DNA of 64,000 nucleotides from contig JADJRU010000007.1 of NCBI GenBank assembly GCA_016712105.1, forward strand, positions 124,001 to 188,000. Direction: 5' to 3'. The DNA comes from Ahniella sp. (GTDB lineage: Bacteria > Pseudomonadota > Gammaproteobacteria > Xanthomonadales > Ahniellaceae). Made by a program: the position numbers and the translations under genes. A model generated the notes under the pieces. It was not told the DNA's origin. It did no database searches and saw only the letters and a list, made by a program, of their open reading frames with translations. Positions 27,312-36,733 of this stretch are shown in pieces. Within the stretch, counting starts at the first letter, position 1. Each line of letters starts with the position of its first letter.

Positions 27312-29595
27312 CTTTACGTCCCGGAGCTCGCTGCTCTCTCTCGCACTCACGATCCTTGCCGGCACAGCGGCGGCCGAAACATCGGGTGTCGTCAGTGCGT
27401 TGTCGATCAACGACGTCAGCCTGACGGAAGGCACCGGTGGCGTCAGCACACTGAGCTTCACTGTTGCGATCCTGCCAGCGCCGGCAGTCAATACCCAGGT
27501 GTCCTTTGCGACCAGCGCCGGCACCGCCAATGCCGGCAGCGACTTCACAAGCCAGGCTGGCGTACTGACCTTTACGCCGATGACCACCAGTCAGACCGTC
27601 AACGTCAATCTCAGCACCGACATCACGGTCGAGGCCGATGAGTCGTTCAGCGTTACGCTGTCGAGTCCAACCAATGGCGCCGTACTCGACGACGCTTTGG
27701 GCATTGGCACCATCCTCAACGATGATCAGACCACGCTGAGCATCGGCGATGTGGCTGTTGATGAAGGTGACGCTGGGGTCACGACGATGAGTTTCCTGGT
27801 GCAGATGAGCAATCCTGTGCAAGGTGGACTCGGTATTGCGTTTCAGAGCGCAGACGGCAACAACGGCAACGCGACGCTGAACGCCACAGTCGCCGACAAT
27901 GACTACAGCGCGGCGGTCGGGCAGATCAGTTTCGCCAGTGGGAGCGTGGCACCTCAGTTCGTCAACATCGACGTCAATGGCGACAACAAGGTCGAACCCG
28001 ACCAAGGGTTGCGACTTCTCCTCGGTCCTGCCGTTTTGCCATCCGGGGTCGATGCAGCTGATGTAATCCTGCCTGCTGCCGCGAACGGACTGATCCAGGA
28101 CGACGATGGCACCGTGATCAGCGTCGCCGACGCCGCAGTGACGGAAGGTGATGCCGGCGGCGTCACGCTGGATTTCACGGTCAGCCTGTCCAACCCAAGC
28201 AAGACCCCGGTGTCAGTGCAGTATCAAACCAGTGCCGGCAGCGCGGCTGCCGGTTTGGACTACAGCACGAGCAACGGGACTCTGATCATTCCCGCCTCGG
28301 CGGTTGCGGCGACCATTTCGGTTCCGGTGCTGTCGGAGACCCAGGTTGAGGCCAATGAAGACTTGAGCCTGACACTCAGCCTGCCTGTTGGCGGTTTCCT
28401 TGGGGACAATGTGGCAGTGGGTCAAATCAACAACGACGACACGGCCACAGTGACGGTCAATGCGCCTGCTGTGGCGGAGGGCAATGGCGGCAATACGGCG
28501 CTCAATTTCCAGCTGACACTGAGCAACCCCGTGCAAGGGACGGTGGCACTGATCGTCGACAGCGCAGACGGCAACGACGCCAATCCGTTCAACAACGCGA
28601 CATTGTCGGACAACGACTACCTGGCACTGACTTCACAAGCAGTGAGCTTTGGGCCCGGCAGCACTCTTGCCAACGTGAGCGTCAATTTGGTTGGCGATCT
28701 TGATGTCGAGCCCAATCAGCAGCTGCGGTTGCTGCTCGGCAATCTGAGTGCTAGCGGCGTACCGGCCGGAACGGTGACGCTTGCGTCGGCGACCGCCACC
28801 GGCATCGCACTGAACGACGACGGCAGCAACCTCACCATCGCCGACGCCACAGTCGTTGAGGGCACCGGCACCAATACAACACTCTCGTTCGCCTTGAGTC
28901 TGAGTGCACCAAGCAAGAGCCCGGTCGATGTCAGCTATCAAACCGTTGCCCAGAGCGCGGATAGCGGCACTGATTTTGTCGCCGCTTCCGGCGTTGTCAC
29001 CATTCCCGCGAACAGCTTGAACGCCACCCTCAATGTGTCGGTGATCGCCGACAACATTGTCGAATCTGCCGAGACGATGATGGTCCAATTGTCGAATCCG
29101 AGTGGGATCACCTTGCTCGATGCGGAAGCCACCGGCACCATCAACAATGACGACAGCACCCAACTTCGTCTTGAAGATGGCAGCGCTGTGGAACCCAATA
29201 TCGGCAGCGCGCCGCTGGTATTGACCGCCAGGCTCAGCAATCCGGTGCAGGGACCCGTCACCGCTGATTTCCAAAGCAGCGACGGCACGGCAACCAACGG
29301 TCTCGATTACACGGCGGTCAGCGGTCAAGTGACGTTCCCACCCTTGGCGACCAGCGCAACCATCACCGTGCCGATGGTGGGTGATACCGGTACCGAAGGC
29401 TCCGAGACCGTAATCGTGACACTCACGAACGTTCAGCCCGCGCCACCCGACGTTGTTCTGGCCGACGCAGTCGGCACAGGTGTGATTATGGACAACGACA
29501 CACCGCTGACGATTCCGTTGGCCGGACGACCGGCCCTGCTGGTCCTCGCACTGGCGCTGTTTGGACTCGCACTCGTGAGATTGCGCCGGTTTTGA
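27304..29595 (+). CDS. Secreted protein with six Calx-beta domains and an IPTL-like C-terminal anchor
   Basis: A protein of 763 residues starting MSNFTSRSS with a signal peptide ending GTAAAE. Six successive Calx-beta modules of about 110-130 residues are marked by xEGxxG...LxF at the start and NDD or DDD at the end (near residues 140, 275, 385, 510, 620 and 735). These bind Ca2+ in known families. The C-terminus is TIPLAGRPALLVLALALFGLALVRLRRF: a proline-containing motif, a hydrophobic helix and an Arg-rich end, resembling IPTL-CTERM sorting tails. The start overlaps the stop of the giant protein gene (AATGAGTAA), so the two are a translationally coupled pair. Confidence 0.85.
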   Translation: MSNFTSRSSLLSLALTILAGTAAAETSGVVSALSINDVSLTEGTGGVSTLSFTVAILPAPAVNTQVSFATSAGTANAGSDFTSQAGVLTFTPMTTSQTVNVNLSTDITVEADESFSVTLSSPTNGAVLDDALGIGTILNDDQTTLSIGDVAVDEGDAGVTTMSFLVQMSNPVQGGLGIAFQSADGNNGNATLNATVADNDYSAAVGQISFASGSVAPQFVNIDVNGDNKVEPDQGLRLLLGPAVLPSGVDAADVILPAAANGLIQDDDGTVISVADAAVTEGDAGGVTLDFTVSLSNPSKTPVSVQYQTSAGSAAAGLDYSTSNGTLIIPASAVAATISVPVLSETQVEANEDLSLTLSLPVGGFLGDNVAVGQINNDDTATVTVNAPAVAEGNGGNTALNFQLTLSNPVQGTVALIVDSADGNDANPFNNATLSDNDYLALTSQAVSFGPGSTLANVSVNLVGDLDVEPNQQLRLLLGNLSASGVPAGTVTLASATATGIALNDDGSNLTIADATVVEGTGTNTTLSFALSLSAPSKSPVDVSYQTVAQSADSGTDFVAASGVVTIPANSLNATLNVSVIADNIVESAETMMVQLSNPSGITLLDAEATGTINNDDSTQLRLEDGSAVEPNIGSAPLVLTARLSNPVQGPVTADFQSSDGTATNGLDYTAVSGQVTFPPLATSATITVPMVGDTGTEGSETVIVTLTNVQPAPPDVVLADAVGTGVIMDNDTPLTIPLAGRPALLVLALALFGLALVRLRRF

Positions 29596-29604
29596 CGACG
29601 GTAG

Positions 29605-29629
29605 GCCCATCGCCCTTCGGGGCGATGGC
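29605..29629 (+). terminator. Hairpin with TTCG tetraloop after the Calx-beta gene
   Basis: CCATCGCCC-TTCG-GGGCGATGG (29607-29615 with 29620-29628), a 9-bp GC-rich stem with a stable UUCG-type loop, 12 bp past the stop codon. A U-tract would be expected next, but the following sequence is the anomalous T-poor segment, so the tract may have been lost. Likely the natural terminator of the two-gene secreted-protein operon. Confidence 0.55.
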
Positions 29630-29639
29630 GTTGGGGCCG

Positions 29640-30370
29640 GAGGTCCGATCCCGCCGCGGCCGGGCCCCCGGGCGGGGGAGAAAAAGAGAGAAAACCGCAC
29701 CCCCCGAAGGCCGGGGGCCCCGGAGGACAGGGCCACGACGAAAAAAACCGGGGCCCCGGCCCGGCAAACCCGGGGGGAAAAAAAAAAAGGAACGGGAGAA
29801 AGGATCCCGGATTTTCGGGCTTTTCGGCGGGCGAGAGAGGAAACCAGAAACACCAGAAGAAGGAACGGGTTCACAGGGGCGGGGAACAATTGGAGAAAAT
29901 TCCGAGGGGCCCGGGCCAAAGGAATCCCGGGCCGGGGGTTGGGAACGGGAACCCGCGGAAGGAAGGGAGGGCAAAACGGGGGGCGGGAGGCCGGCCCAAA
30001 CCAAAAAAGGGCCGAAAAACCACGATTGAGCCCGGGGACTGGGGGCGGGGGGCACAACCAGAAAATTTGGGAGCACGGCGTGAGCCAGGGAAGCGAAAAC
30101 AAGGAGATTGGCGGAAAGGGGGGGTTGGGGGCGGACGGGGGAGCGAACAAAGAAAAGGGGAGGGGCCGACGGACCCCCGCGGCCGGGTAAGAAAACAAGA
30201 ACGGGGGGTTCGACGGGGCCCCCCGGCCCCGAAAGGGGGGGGGGCCCAAAACCACCCCCCCCCAAGGACCGGCGAGGTTTGTCCGGCCCCCGGGGGGAAA
30301 AGGGAGAAGGGGGGGGGGGCCCGCAACCGGGGGGGCGGCGCACCGGGGGCCGCGGGGCCGGGTTTTCTTT
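29640..30370. other. Aberrant low-complexity segment, probably unreliable sequence
   Basis: About 730 bases dominated by runs of G, C and A, with T nearly absent on the plus strand (0-7 per 60-base line against about 12 elsewhere). Homopolymers reach 10 or more (for example a run of A after CCCGGGGGG near 29777). The long open frames crossing it have Pro/Gly/Arg/Lys-only compositions and no protein character. Normal composition resumes at about 30371 without any repeat or mobile-element border. The simplest reading is a poor-quality consensus or read-tail artefact; no gene is called here. Confidence 0.7.
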
Positions 30371-30393
30371 TGGCGAGGCCCTTATCATGGGGC

Positions 30394-31737
30394 ATGACTG
30401 CCGCTTCGATGTTCCGACCAGCACCATGGTTCCTGCCCGCGTTGGCGATCGCCGCATTGTTCTGGGTCACGCATCCGGGTTATCTGAGCTTTGATTCGGC
30501 GGTTGCGTTCTGGTCGGCACGACAGGATCGTTATGTCGATATCTCGGGTGTGCTGCTGCCTAAACTCTGGCATTGGATGCTGGGCTTCAGCGAGGGCACG
30601 ACCGGGATCCGCGTGCTGTTGGGGACACTGCTGAGTGTCGGTTTTGGTTGGCTGGGATCTGAGCTTTGGCGCACGGCTTCGGCATCACGTCGATGGGTTG
30701 CGGCGCTGGTGTTGCCGCTGTGTCCGGTGTTTCTGATTGTCGCGCCCCATATCTGGAGTGACGTGCTGTTGCTGGCCTGCCTGTTGTGGGCGAGTGCCTC
30801 GGCTGCATCGCTGAATCGGGTCGTTGGCCCGAAGGCACGCGCGGCACTTGTTGCCATCTTGCTGCTGAGTTGTCTTGCCGCGACGCTCACGCGGCACAAT
30901 GCCCTGCTCGCCTTGCCGCCGATCCTTTGGTGGGGGCTGATGCCGTTGGTCCGGAGTGGGTTCTGGAGAACGGCCGCTTGTGGATTTGTCCTGGCCTTGT
31001 TGGCACTGACGGCCGGCACAATTCGGGATCACACGGTGACCACGCGGCTGGACACCTGGGCCGTGACATTCCTGTATGACCTGCAAGCGGTGAGTATCGC
31101 GACACGTACAGACGATTCACCGTCCTTGATCCCGCCTCAGTTGACGGGCCCTGGCCTGAAAGTGGCCGAACTCCGGGCAGCCTGGCACCCTTATTCCGCG
31201 ACGCGCCTGTTCTCCGGAACTCAATCGGGTGTGTCCGATCCGACCGTTGCGCCGTTGACGCCTGAGCAATCGTCCGCATTACGTTCGGCCTGGATTCTGA
31301 TCTTGGATGAGCCGGCCTATTGGCAACAACGCTGGCGTTTGACGGAGGCACTTTGGGGCACCTACCGTGAGCCGATGTTACGGGGCCAAGCGGAACATCC
31401 GGGGCAATCGGTGATGGCGGACAATCCTGTGCTCGAAGTGCCGCAGCGGGCTGCTGCTCCGATCTGGCGGACCGTGGTCGACAAACTGTTCCGGGTCGGC
31501 GCAGCAGCGCCTGTGCTTTATGTCGGGCTGGCCATTCTATCGATGCTGGTGTGGCGGCCGTCCGGTGCCCGCATGGCTCTGATGGCCAGCGCGTTTCTGT
31601 ATGCCGCACCCTACGCCTGGATCGCTCCTTCGGCCGAGTTGCGCTACCTGTTGTGGCCCTGCGTCGCGGCGTGGATCGTGTTTTGGCTGGGCGTGCTGAC
31701 GCGGCGTGTTGATCCGGCAAATGCGGACGTAGGCTGA
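30394..31737 (+). CDS. Multi-pass membrane protein, GT-C-like glycosyltransferase candidate
   Basis: A protein of about 447 residues with roughly nine hydrophobic helices. Near the N-terminus is HPGYLSFDSAVAFWSARQ, resembling the HPG..S.DS element of integral-membrane glycosyltransferases. It also has APHIWSDVLLLA, LTRHNALLALPPILWW and, near the C-terminus, ELRYLLWP, all typical of GT-C-like or DUF6020-like families that use lipid-linked sugar donors. The family call is tentative. I chose ATG 30394; ATG 30409 is possible. The 5' flank is the anomalous segment, so the true start or an upstream operon partner could be hidden. Confidence 0.6.
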   Translation: MTAASMFRPAPWFLPALAIAALFWVTHPGYLSFDSAVAFWSARQDRYVDISGVLLPKLWHWMLGFSEGTTGIRVLLGTLLSVGFGWLGSELWRTASASRRWVAALVLPLCPVFLIVAPHIWSDVLLLACLLWASASAASLNRVVGPKARAALVAILLLSCLAATLTRHNALLALPPILWWGLMPLVRSGFWRTAACGFVLALLALTAGTIRDHTVTTRLDTWAVTFLYDLQAVSIATRTDDSPSLIPPQLTGPGLKVAELRAAWHPYSATRLFSGTQSGVSDPTVAPLTPEQSSALRSAWILILDEPAYWQQRWRLTEALWGTYREPMLRGQAEHPGQSVMADNPVLEVPQRAAAPIWRTVVDKLFRVGAAAPVLYVGLAILSMLVWRPSGARMALMASAFLYAAPYAWIAPSAELRYLLWPCVAAWIVFWLGVLTRRVDPANADVG

Positions 31738-31801
31738 AGGTACCGAACGCGCCCGATTCCCGGTCGCGCTAACATTGGCGGATCGTCCTCTGGAGCCTGC
31801 C

Positions 31802-32692
31802 ATGGAAGCCCCTCGCCGCGTTGAACATCAGATGACCGACAAGGGTTATGTGCCGGTCTACACGACCACCGTGGTCGAACAGCCCTGGGACCAGTACACC
31901 GCCGATGATCACCGCACCTGGTCAATTCTGTTCCAGCGTCAGCAGGAGATACTGAAGGGCCGCGCTTGCCGCGAGTTTCTGGAGAACCAGAGTGCGATGG
32001 GCATGAGTGACGCCCGGATTCCCAAGTTCGAAGAACTCAACCAACATCTGATCAAGGCAACCGGTTGGCGGTTGGTTGCGGTCGAAGGCCTGCTGCCCGA
32101 ATTGACGTTTTTCCAGCATCTGATGAATCGCGAGTTCCCGGTGACCTGGTGGATCCGCCGTCCGGACCAGATCGATTACATCGCCGAACCAGACCTGTTC
32201 CATGACCTGTTCGGGCATGTGCCGCTGCTGATGAACCCGGTGTTTGCGAACTACATGCAGGCCTATGGGGCCGGCGGTGTGCGTGCCTCGACGTTCGGCA
32301 ACGAGCCACTCGCCAACCTGACTCGGCTGTATTGGTACACCGTCGAGTTCGGACTGATCCGCAGTGAAGAGGGCTTGCGCATTTATGGCGCCGGTATCCT
32401 GTCTTCGAAGGGCGAGTCGATCCACAGCCTCGAATCCGCCGCACCGAATCGCATCGGCTTTGACGTCGAGCGCGTGATGCGCACGCGTTACCGCATCGAC
32501 ACGTTCCAGAAAACGTATTTTGTGATCGACAGTTTTGAACAGTTGTTCCGCGCCACCGTCGACCCGGATTTCGGCCCGATCTATTACCACTTGAAAGGTG
32601 CCGATTCCGTACCTGCGGGAGCAGTGCTGGATACCGACCAGGTTGACCAACGTGGTTCCGGCGAAGGCTGGCTGACCGACGGAGACGTTTGA
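31802..32692 (+). CDS. phhA: Phenylalanine 4-monooxygenase
   Basis: Iron- and tetrahydropterin-dependent hydroxylation of Phe to Tyr. The iron ligands lie in DLFHDLFGHVPLL (two His) with the Glu in YWYTVEFGLI. Other family words are RIPKFEELN, FFQHLMNREFPVTWWIR and ILSSKGESIHSLES. The 296-residue size matches bacterial enzymes, which lack the regulatory ACT domain. ATG 31802 begins the usual MxxPRRVE-type N-terminus. No pterin-4a-carbinolamine dehydratase (phhB) is adjacent. A propeller protein gene starts 3 bp downstream. Confidence 0.96.
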   Translation: MEAPRRVEHQMTDKGYVPVYTTTVVEQPWDQYTADDHRTWSILFQRQQEILKGRACREFLENQSAMGMSDARIPKFEELNQHLIKATGWRLVAVEGLLPELTFFQHLMNREFPVTWWIRRPDQIDYIAEPDLFHDLFGHVPLLMNPVFANYMQAYGAGGVRASTFGNEPLANLTRLYWYTVEFGLIRSEEGLRIYGAGILSSKGESIHSLESAAPNRIGFDVERVMRTRYRIDTFQKTYFVIDSFEQLFRATVDPDFGPIYYHLKGADSVPAGAVLDTDQVDQRGSGEGWLTDGDV

Positions 32693-32695
32693 GCC

Positions 32696-34993
32696 ATGCG
32701 CGCGCGTGCTCTGTTGCCTGTTTGTCTGATTGGTCTCACTTTTTCGTCGCTTGCGGCGTCCGCTGAAAGTCTGGTGTGTACCGGCATGGAGCACTCTGTG
32801 ATGCCGTTCCGTGCCGCCACGCAGGCTATCGAGGACGACCTGTCCGATGCCGAACCGGTCGACCCGGCCGAGTGGCGCGAACAGACCCTGCCACCGCCAA
32901 GGCCCGAGCAACGCGGGTCTGGCCCAGTTTGGGTGTCCGTCGGACCCGCACCCACACGAAGTGCGCAGGTCGACGTGCCGCCCGACAATCTGGTGAGTGG
33001 CGCGGTGAATGCGGTGGCGCCGCACCCGACCGATTCAAACATCCTGTATGCCGCGACCGTGAACGGCGGAATCTGGAAAACCACGAATGCGCAGGCCGCG
33101 AACCCGACCTGGGTGGCACAGACCGATTCGTTGCCGTCGCAATCGACTACATCGATTGAATACGACCTGTCGGACGGGACACGAAACACGCTGATCGCCG
33201 GTATCGGTCGCCTGAGCAACTTCGCTCAGCGTGGTGACGACGAACTCGGCGTGTACCGCACCACCAATGGCGGCACCACCTGGACCCTGCTCGGCGGCAA
33301 CACCCTGCTTGGCCGCAAGGTGCTGGCCGTGGCAGCACGGGGCAGCGTGCTGATGGCCGCCACGACGGCCGGGTTGTTTCGAAGTGTCGATACAGGTGCC
33401 GTTTGGACCTTGGTCTCCGGTACGGGTGGTCTGCCCACCGGCGCCAATTCCGATCTGATTGGCGACCCGACGAACACGAGCCGCTTCTACCTGACAGTCC
33501 GCGGCGCGACCCCTACCGTTCAACGCAGTATCGACAACGGCGCCACCTGGACGAACGCGACCACTGGCGTCACCGGGCTCAGTTCGTCGACCAGCAACAT
33601 GCGGCTGGCTGTGGGCCCCGGTGGTGTCCTGTTTCTGGCAGTCGTGAATGGCGGTGCTCTCGCCGGCGTGTTCCGTTCGGTGGACTTTGGAGCGAACTGG
33701 ACGGCGATGGATGTCCCGGCCGTACATCCGGGCGGCCAGGGCGGCGTCAACACTGCCATTGCCGCGGATCCAACCGACTCGAACATCGTGTATGTCGCGG
33801 GCGACCGCATTACGGTCGGTCCATTCACGGGCAATGTTCATCGCGGCAACGCAAGTCTGGCGTTGGGCGCCCAGTTCACCTCCATCGTCGATGGCAACGC
33901 CAACAGTACCGCGCCGCATGCGGACAGCCGCGACTTGGCTTTTGATGCCGCTGGCACCTTGCTCGGCACCGATGACGGTGGCGTCTACCGCCGCCTGGCC
34001 CCGCGCACGAATACCGGCGCCTGGACTTCGGTCATCGGCAATCTGGCCGTCATGGAGATCCACGACCTCGACCACGATGGCGTGTCCGACATCCTGATTG
34101 CCGGGACACAGGACAACGGCACTCACATCCAGCAGACCAACGTGAATCCGATCTGGCGATTCATCAATGGTGGCGACGGCGGGGATGTGCTGGCCGATGA
34201 CCGGACCAGTGTTACCTCCAGCTTTCGTTACCTGTCTTCCCAGAACTTTGGTGGGCCAACCCGCCAAACCTACAGCGCCGTGAATGCATTGCTTGCCAAT
34301 GTTGGGGTACCCGGGATCGCTGATGCGCAATTCGTGACGCCGATCGAATTGAACGTGGCGAACTCTGGCCGTCTGCTGATCGGTGGTTCGGGCACGACGT
34401 ACGAGGTGAACAACGCCAACGCTGCTTCAGGCCTGACCTTGACGACGATCGGCGCACCGGGCGCCAACCGCAACGCAATGGCTTACGGTATTCGCAGCGA
34501 CGCAGGCCTGGCCTATATCGGCAGCGGCAGTGCTGTGTTCAAGCGGACGGGCGGTGGCGCGTTTGCCGCGACGACTGCACTGGGAGCCGGGGCCGCGACC
34601 GTAACCGACGTGTCTGTCGACCCTGACGATGGCAATCTGGTCTTTGCGGTGGACGACAATCAGGTCTTCCGCAGCACGACTGGCGGCACCAGCTGGACCG
34701 ACATCACCGGGAATTTGCTCACGATCAGCTCCGCTGATTTTCGGACAGCGGAATTTGTCGAGTCACCCGGGGGCGACCTGATTGCCGTGGGGACTCGCTC
34801 AGGCGTCTACTTGACGACCCCGAATTCCAGCACGTGGACCTTGTTGGGTGAAGCATTGCCGAATGTCCTGGTGTTCGATCTTCGCTACGTGCCGAGTCAG
34901 AACGCGTTGTATGCGGGCACGCTGGGTCGTGGAGCCTGGCGCCTGGCCCTGCCGGGCACAGTGGACAACCTGTTTGCGAACGGTTTTGAATGA
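32696..34993 (+). CDS. Secreted sortilin/BNR-type beta-propeller protein with an LFANGFE tail
   Basis: A protein of 765 residues with a signal peptide (RARALLPVCLIGLTFSSLAASAES). Repeated Asp-box-like words mark propeller blades: GGIWKTTNA, GVYRTTNGGTTWTL, GLFRSVDTGAVWTL, GVFRSVDFGANWTA and VFRSTTGGTSWTD. These are typical of BNR or VPS10/sortilin-like propellers that bind glycans or proteins. It ends VDNLFANGFE, the tail shared with other exported proteins here. It is only 3 bp from phhA, so it may be co-transcribed, though the functions look unrelated. Confidence 0.8.
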   Translation: MRARALLPVCLIGLTFSSLAASAESLVCTGMEHSVMPFRAATQAIEDDLSDAEPVDPAEWREQTLPPPRPEQRGSGPVWVSVGPAPTRSAQVDVPPDNLVSGAVNAVAPHPTDSNILYAATVNGGIWKTTNAQAANPTWVAQTDSLPSQSTTSIEYDLSDGTRNTLIAGIGRLSNFAQRGDDELGVYRTTNGGTTWTLLGGNTLLGRKVLAVAARGSVLMAATTAGLFRSVDTGAVWTLVSGTGGLPTGANSDLIGDPTNTSRFYLTVRGATPTVQRSIDNGATWTNATTGVTGLSSSTSNMRLAVGPGGVLFLAVVNGGALAGVFRSVDFGANWTAMDVPAVHPGGQGGVNTAIAADPTDSNIVYVAGDRITVGPFTGNVHRGNASLALGAQFTSIVDGNANSTAPHADSRDLAFDAAGTLLGTDDGGVYRRLAPRTNTGAWTSVIGNLAVMEIHDLDHDGVSDILIAGTQDNGTHIQQTNVNPIWRFINGGDGGDVLADDRTSVTSSFRYLSSQNFGGPTRQTYSAVNALLANVGVPGIADAQFVTPIELNVANSGRLLIGGSGTTYEVNNANAASGLTLTTIGAPGANRNAMAYGIRSDAGLAYIGSGSAVFKRTGGGAFAATTALGAGAATVTDVSVDPDDGNLVFAVDDNQVFRSTTGGTSWTDITGNLLTISSADFRTAEFVESPGGDLIAVGTRSGVYLTTPNSSTWTLLGEALPNVLVFDLRYVPSQNALYAGTLGRGAWRLALPGTVDNLFANGFE

Positions 34994-35008
34994 TCGCAGT
35001 GGCTGTGT

Positions 35009-35460
35009 CCTCATCCGGCCGTCAAGCCACCTTCTCCAGCAAAGCGTTCATCAAAAAAGCACGTGTCATTGCGAGCCCGAAGGGCGCGGCAATCTCGTGC
35101 TTGCGATCAAGTCCGAGGCAAGAATGAGATTGCCACAGCCCGCTTCGCTGTCTTCGCAATGACGGGCGTTGGGAATTCGGGTCGGGATTGATTGCTCCGC
35201 CGAACCTTCGCACCAGACTTGCCCTCATCCGGCCGTCAAGCCACCTTCTCCAGCAAAGTGTTCATCAAAAACCGCGTGTCATTGCGAGCCCGAAGGGCGC
35301 GGCAATCTCGTGCTTGCGATCAAGTCCGAGGCAAGAATGAGATTGCCACAGCCCGCTTCGCGGTCTTCGCAATGACGGGCGTTGGGAATTCGGGCCGGGA
35401 TTGATTGCTCCGCCGAACCTTCGCACCAGACTTGCCCTCATCCGGCCGTCAAGCCACCTT
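35009..35460. repeat. Tandem repeat, ~213-bp unit, two copies and a partial third
   Basis: Units begin CCTCATCCGGCCGTCAAGCC at about 35009, 35224 and 35436. Each complete unit holds TTCTCCAGCAAAG, a palindromic block from GTCATTGCGAGCCCG to CTTCGCAATGAC, and a GATTGATTGCTCCGCCGAAC tail. The two full copies are nearly identical apart from a few changes and a short indel near the CATCAAAAA word. The stretch 34994-35537 holds no gene; this repeat and the hairpin that follows fill it. Confidence 0.85.
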
Positions 35461-35509
35461 CTCTCGCCGAAGCTTCGCGCCAATCTCTCCCTCATCCGGC
35501 CTTCGGCCA

Positions 35510-35534
35510 CCTTCTCCCGTTTTACGGGAGAAGG
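35510..35534. terminator. Perfect hairpin at the convergent end of the GNAT gene
   Basis: CCTTCTCCCGT-TTT-ACGGGAGAAGG, an 11-bp perfect stem. It lies just past the natural stop of the minus-strand GNAT gene, adjoining a CCTCATCCGGCCTTCGGCC word that is a frequent intergenic element in related genomes. It lacks a strong T-tract on the minus strand, so it may be a repeat element that also works as a bidirectional stop. Confidence 0.5.
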
Positions 35535-35537
35535 GGT

Positions 35538-35967
35538 TTAGGTGGGCAGTGACAACGTGAACCGCATCTCGCCTTGCGCATCGATGCCTTGGCTTTGCCA
35601 ACCGCATGCGCGATAGAACCGTTCGGCGGGTCCCCGGATCGGTACTGAGCTGCAGTTCCTTCAGACCCTGTTCGCCTAGCCAACCGAGCAGTACGTCAAA
35701 CAGTCTGCGCCCGATGCCCAGACCTTCGAAATCGGGATCCACAAACAGCGCCCAGATGTTGCCGGTCGTGGCATGGCCGATCGAGAAACCGACCACTTCG
35801 CCGTCGACCAGCGCAACAAACCCACGGCCTGTGGATTCGATCGCTTCGATCACTTCGCTGTCGGCGATCGTGCGCGACACGAGGCGGTTCTCCCGGACCG
35901 CTGCGCGAACACGCTGGATGCCGGGCACATGGTCCCGCGTCGCTTGATGAATGTTGATCTTGGTCAT
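35538..35967 (-). pseudogene. GNAT family N-acetyltransferase with a one-base shift near the C-terminus
   Basis: Acetyl-CoA dependent acetyltransferase, substrate unknown. MTKINIHQATRDHVPGI starts it; VGFSIGHATTGNIWALFVDPDFEGLGIGRRLFD is the acetyl-CoA binding motif A. The frame changes after STDPGTR near 35620-35630. Adding one base there restores AERFYRACGWQSQ and a GNAT-type end at the stop at 35538. It is the last gene of a minus-strand operon and overlaps the upstream DUF3667 gene by 4 bp. Confidence 0.75.
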
Positions 35968-36719
35968 GCGTAGGCGTACGAGTAGGCGATGGTCTGCTGC
36001 AGGACGCCGGCGAGCGGATACCCGAGCAGACTGGCCAACAATACCCGTAACCAGGCGGTCCAGCCGCCGGACATGAAACGACCCTGGACGATGATCTGGG
36101 TGCCCATGAGCAACACGTTGGTCGCCAGCATCTGATCTGCGATCGTGATCTTCGACCATGCGAGGATCAGTGTCAGGGGAATATCCAGCGCGATGCCGAG
36201 TGAGATCGCATATAGGGAGACAGCCCAGAATTCGGCAACGGATTTGCCACGGCGGGGGAACATCAGTCTGAGGCTCACCGCAATCGGCAAGCAGAACACC
36301 AGCATCCAATAGGGCATGAGCATGTACGCGCTTTCGTAGAAACTGGCGAATCTGGCCTTGGCTTCCGCATCGTCTATTTTGCTGAAGGTTGCCATGGTGG
36401 TACGGAATTCGTTCCAGAACGAATCGCCGAGAATCTGGATCGCCATAACCGACGCGGTCGCGCAGATCAGGAGCAACGCAAACGGATGCATGAAATGTTT
36501 GCGGCGTCCGTCCAGCCAGCCCTGGATGGTGGCTTGCGGACGAAGCGCCACACCCACGAGTGTTCGCACAAAGCCGCTTTCGATATCGACGATCCGGGCC
36601 GCCAGATCGCGCAGCAAGCCGACCATCGTGAGTCGACCAGAGGGCTGGCGCAGCCCACATTGTGAGCAGAACGGGCCCGTCAAGGGTTGACTGCAATTAC
36701 TGCAGGTTGCGGTGTTCAT
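35964..36719 (-). CDS. DUF3667-type membrane protein with N-terminal zinc ribbon
   Basis: A protein of 251 residues. The N-terminus carries C-x2-C...C-x2-C (CSNCSQPLTGPFCSQCG), a zinc ribbon. Five or so hydrophobic helices follow from about residue 80. This zinc-ribbon plus membrane-helix layout is that of DUF3667 proteins, of unknown function. The gene overlaps the downstream GNAT gene by 4 bp and lies 14 bp after another GNAT gene. Confidence 0.75.
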   Translation of the reverse strand: MNTATCSNCSQPLTGPFCSQCGLRQPSGRLTMVGLLRDLAARIVDIESGFVRTLVGVALRPQATIQGWLDGRRKHFMHPFALLLICATASVMAIQILGDSFWNEFRTTMATFSKIDDAEAKARFASFYESAYMLMPYWMLVFCLPIAVSLRLMFPRRGKSVAEFWAVSLYAISLGIALDIPLTLILAWSKITIADQMLATNVLLMGTQIIVQGRFMSGGWTAWLRVLLASLLGYPLAGVLQQTIAYSYAYA

Positions 36720-36733
36720 CCGGTGATGTCCTG

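Noticed and set aside
29592..30393. Long open frames through the T-poor block
   Set aside because: They result from lack of T (hence few stop codons), with Pro/Gly/Arg/Lys-only composition.
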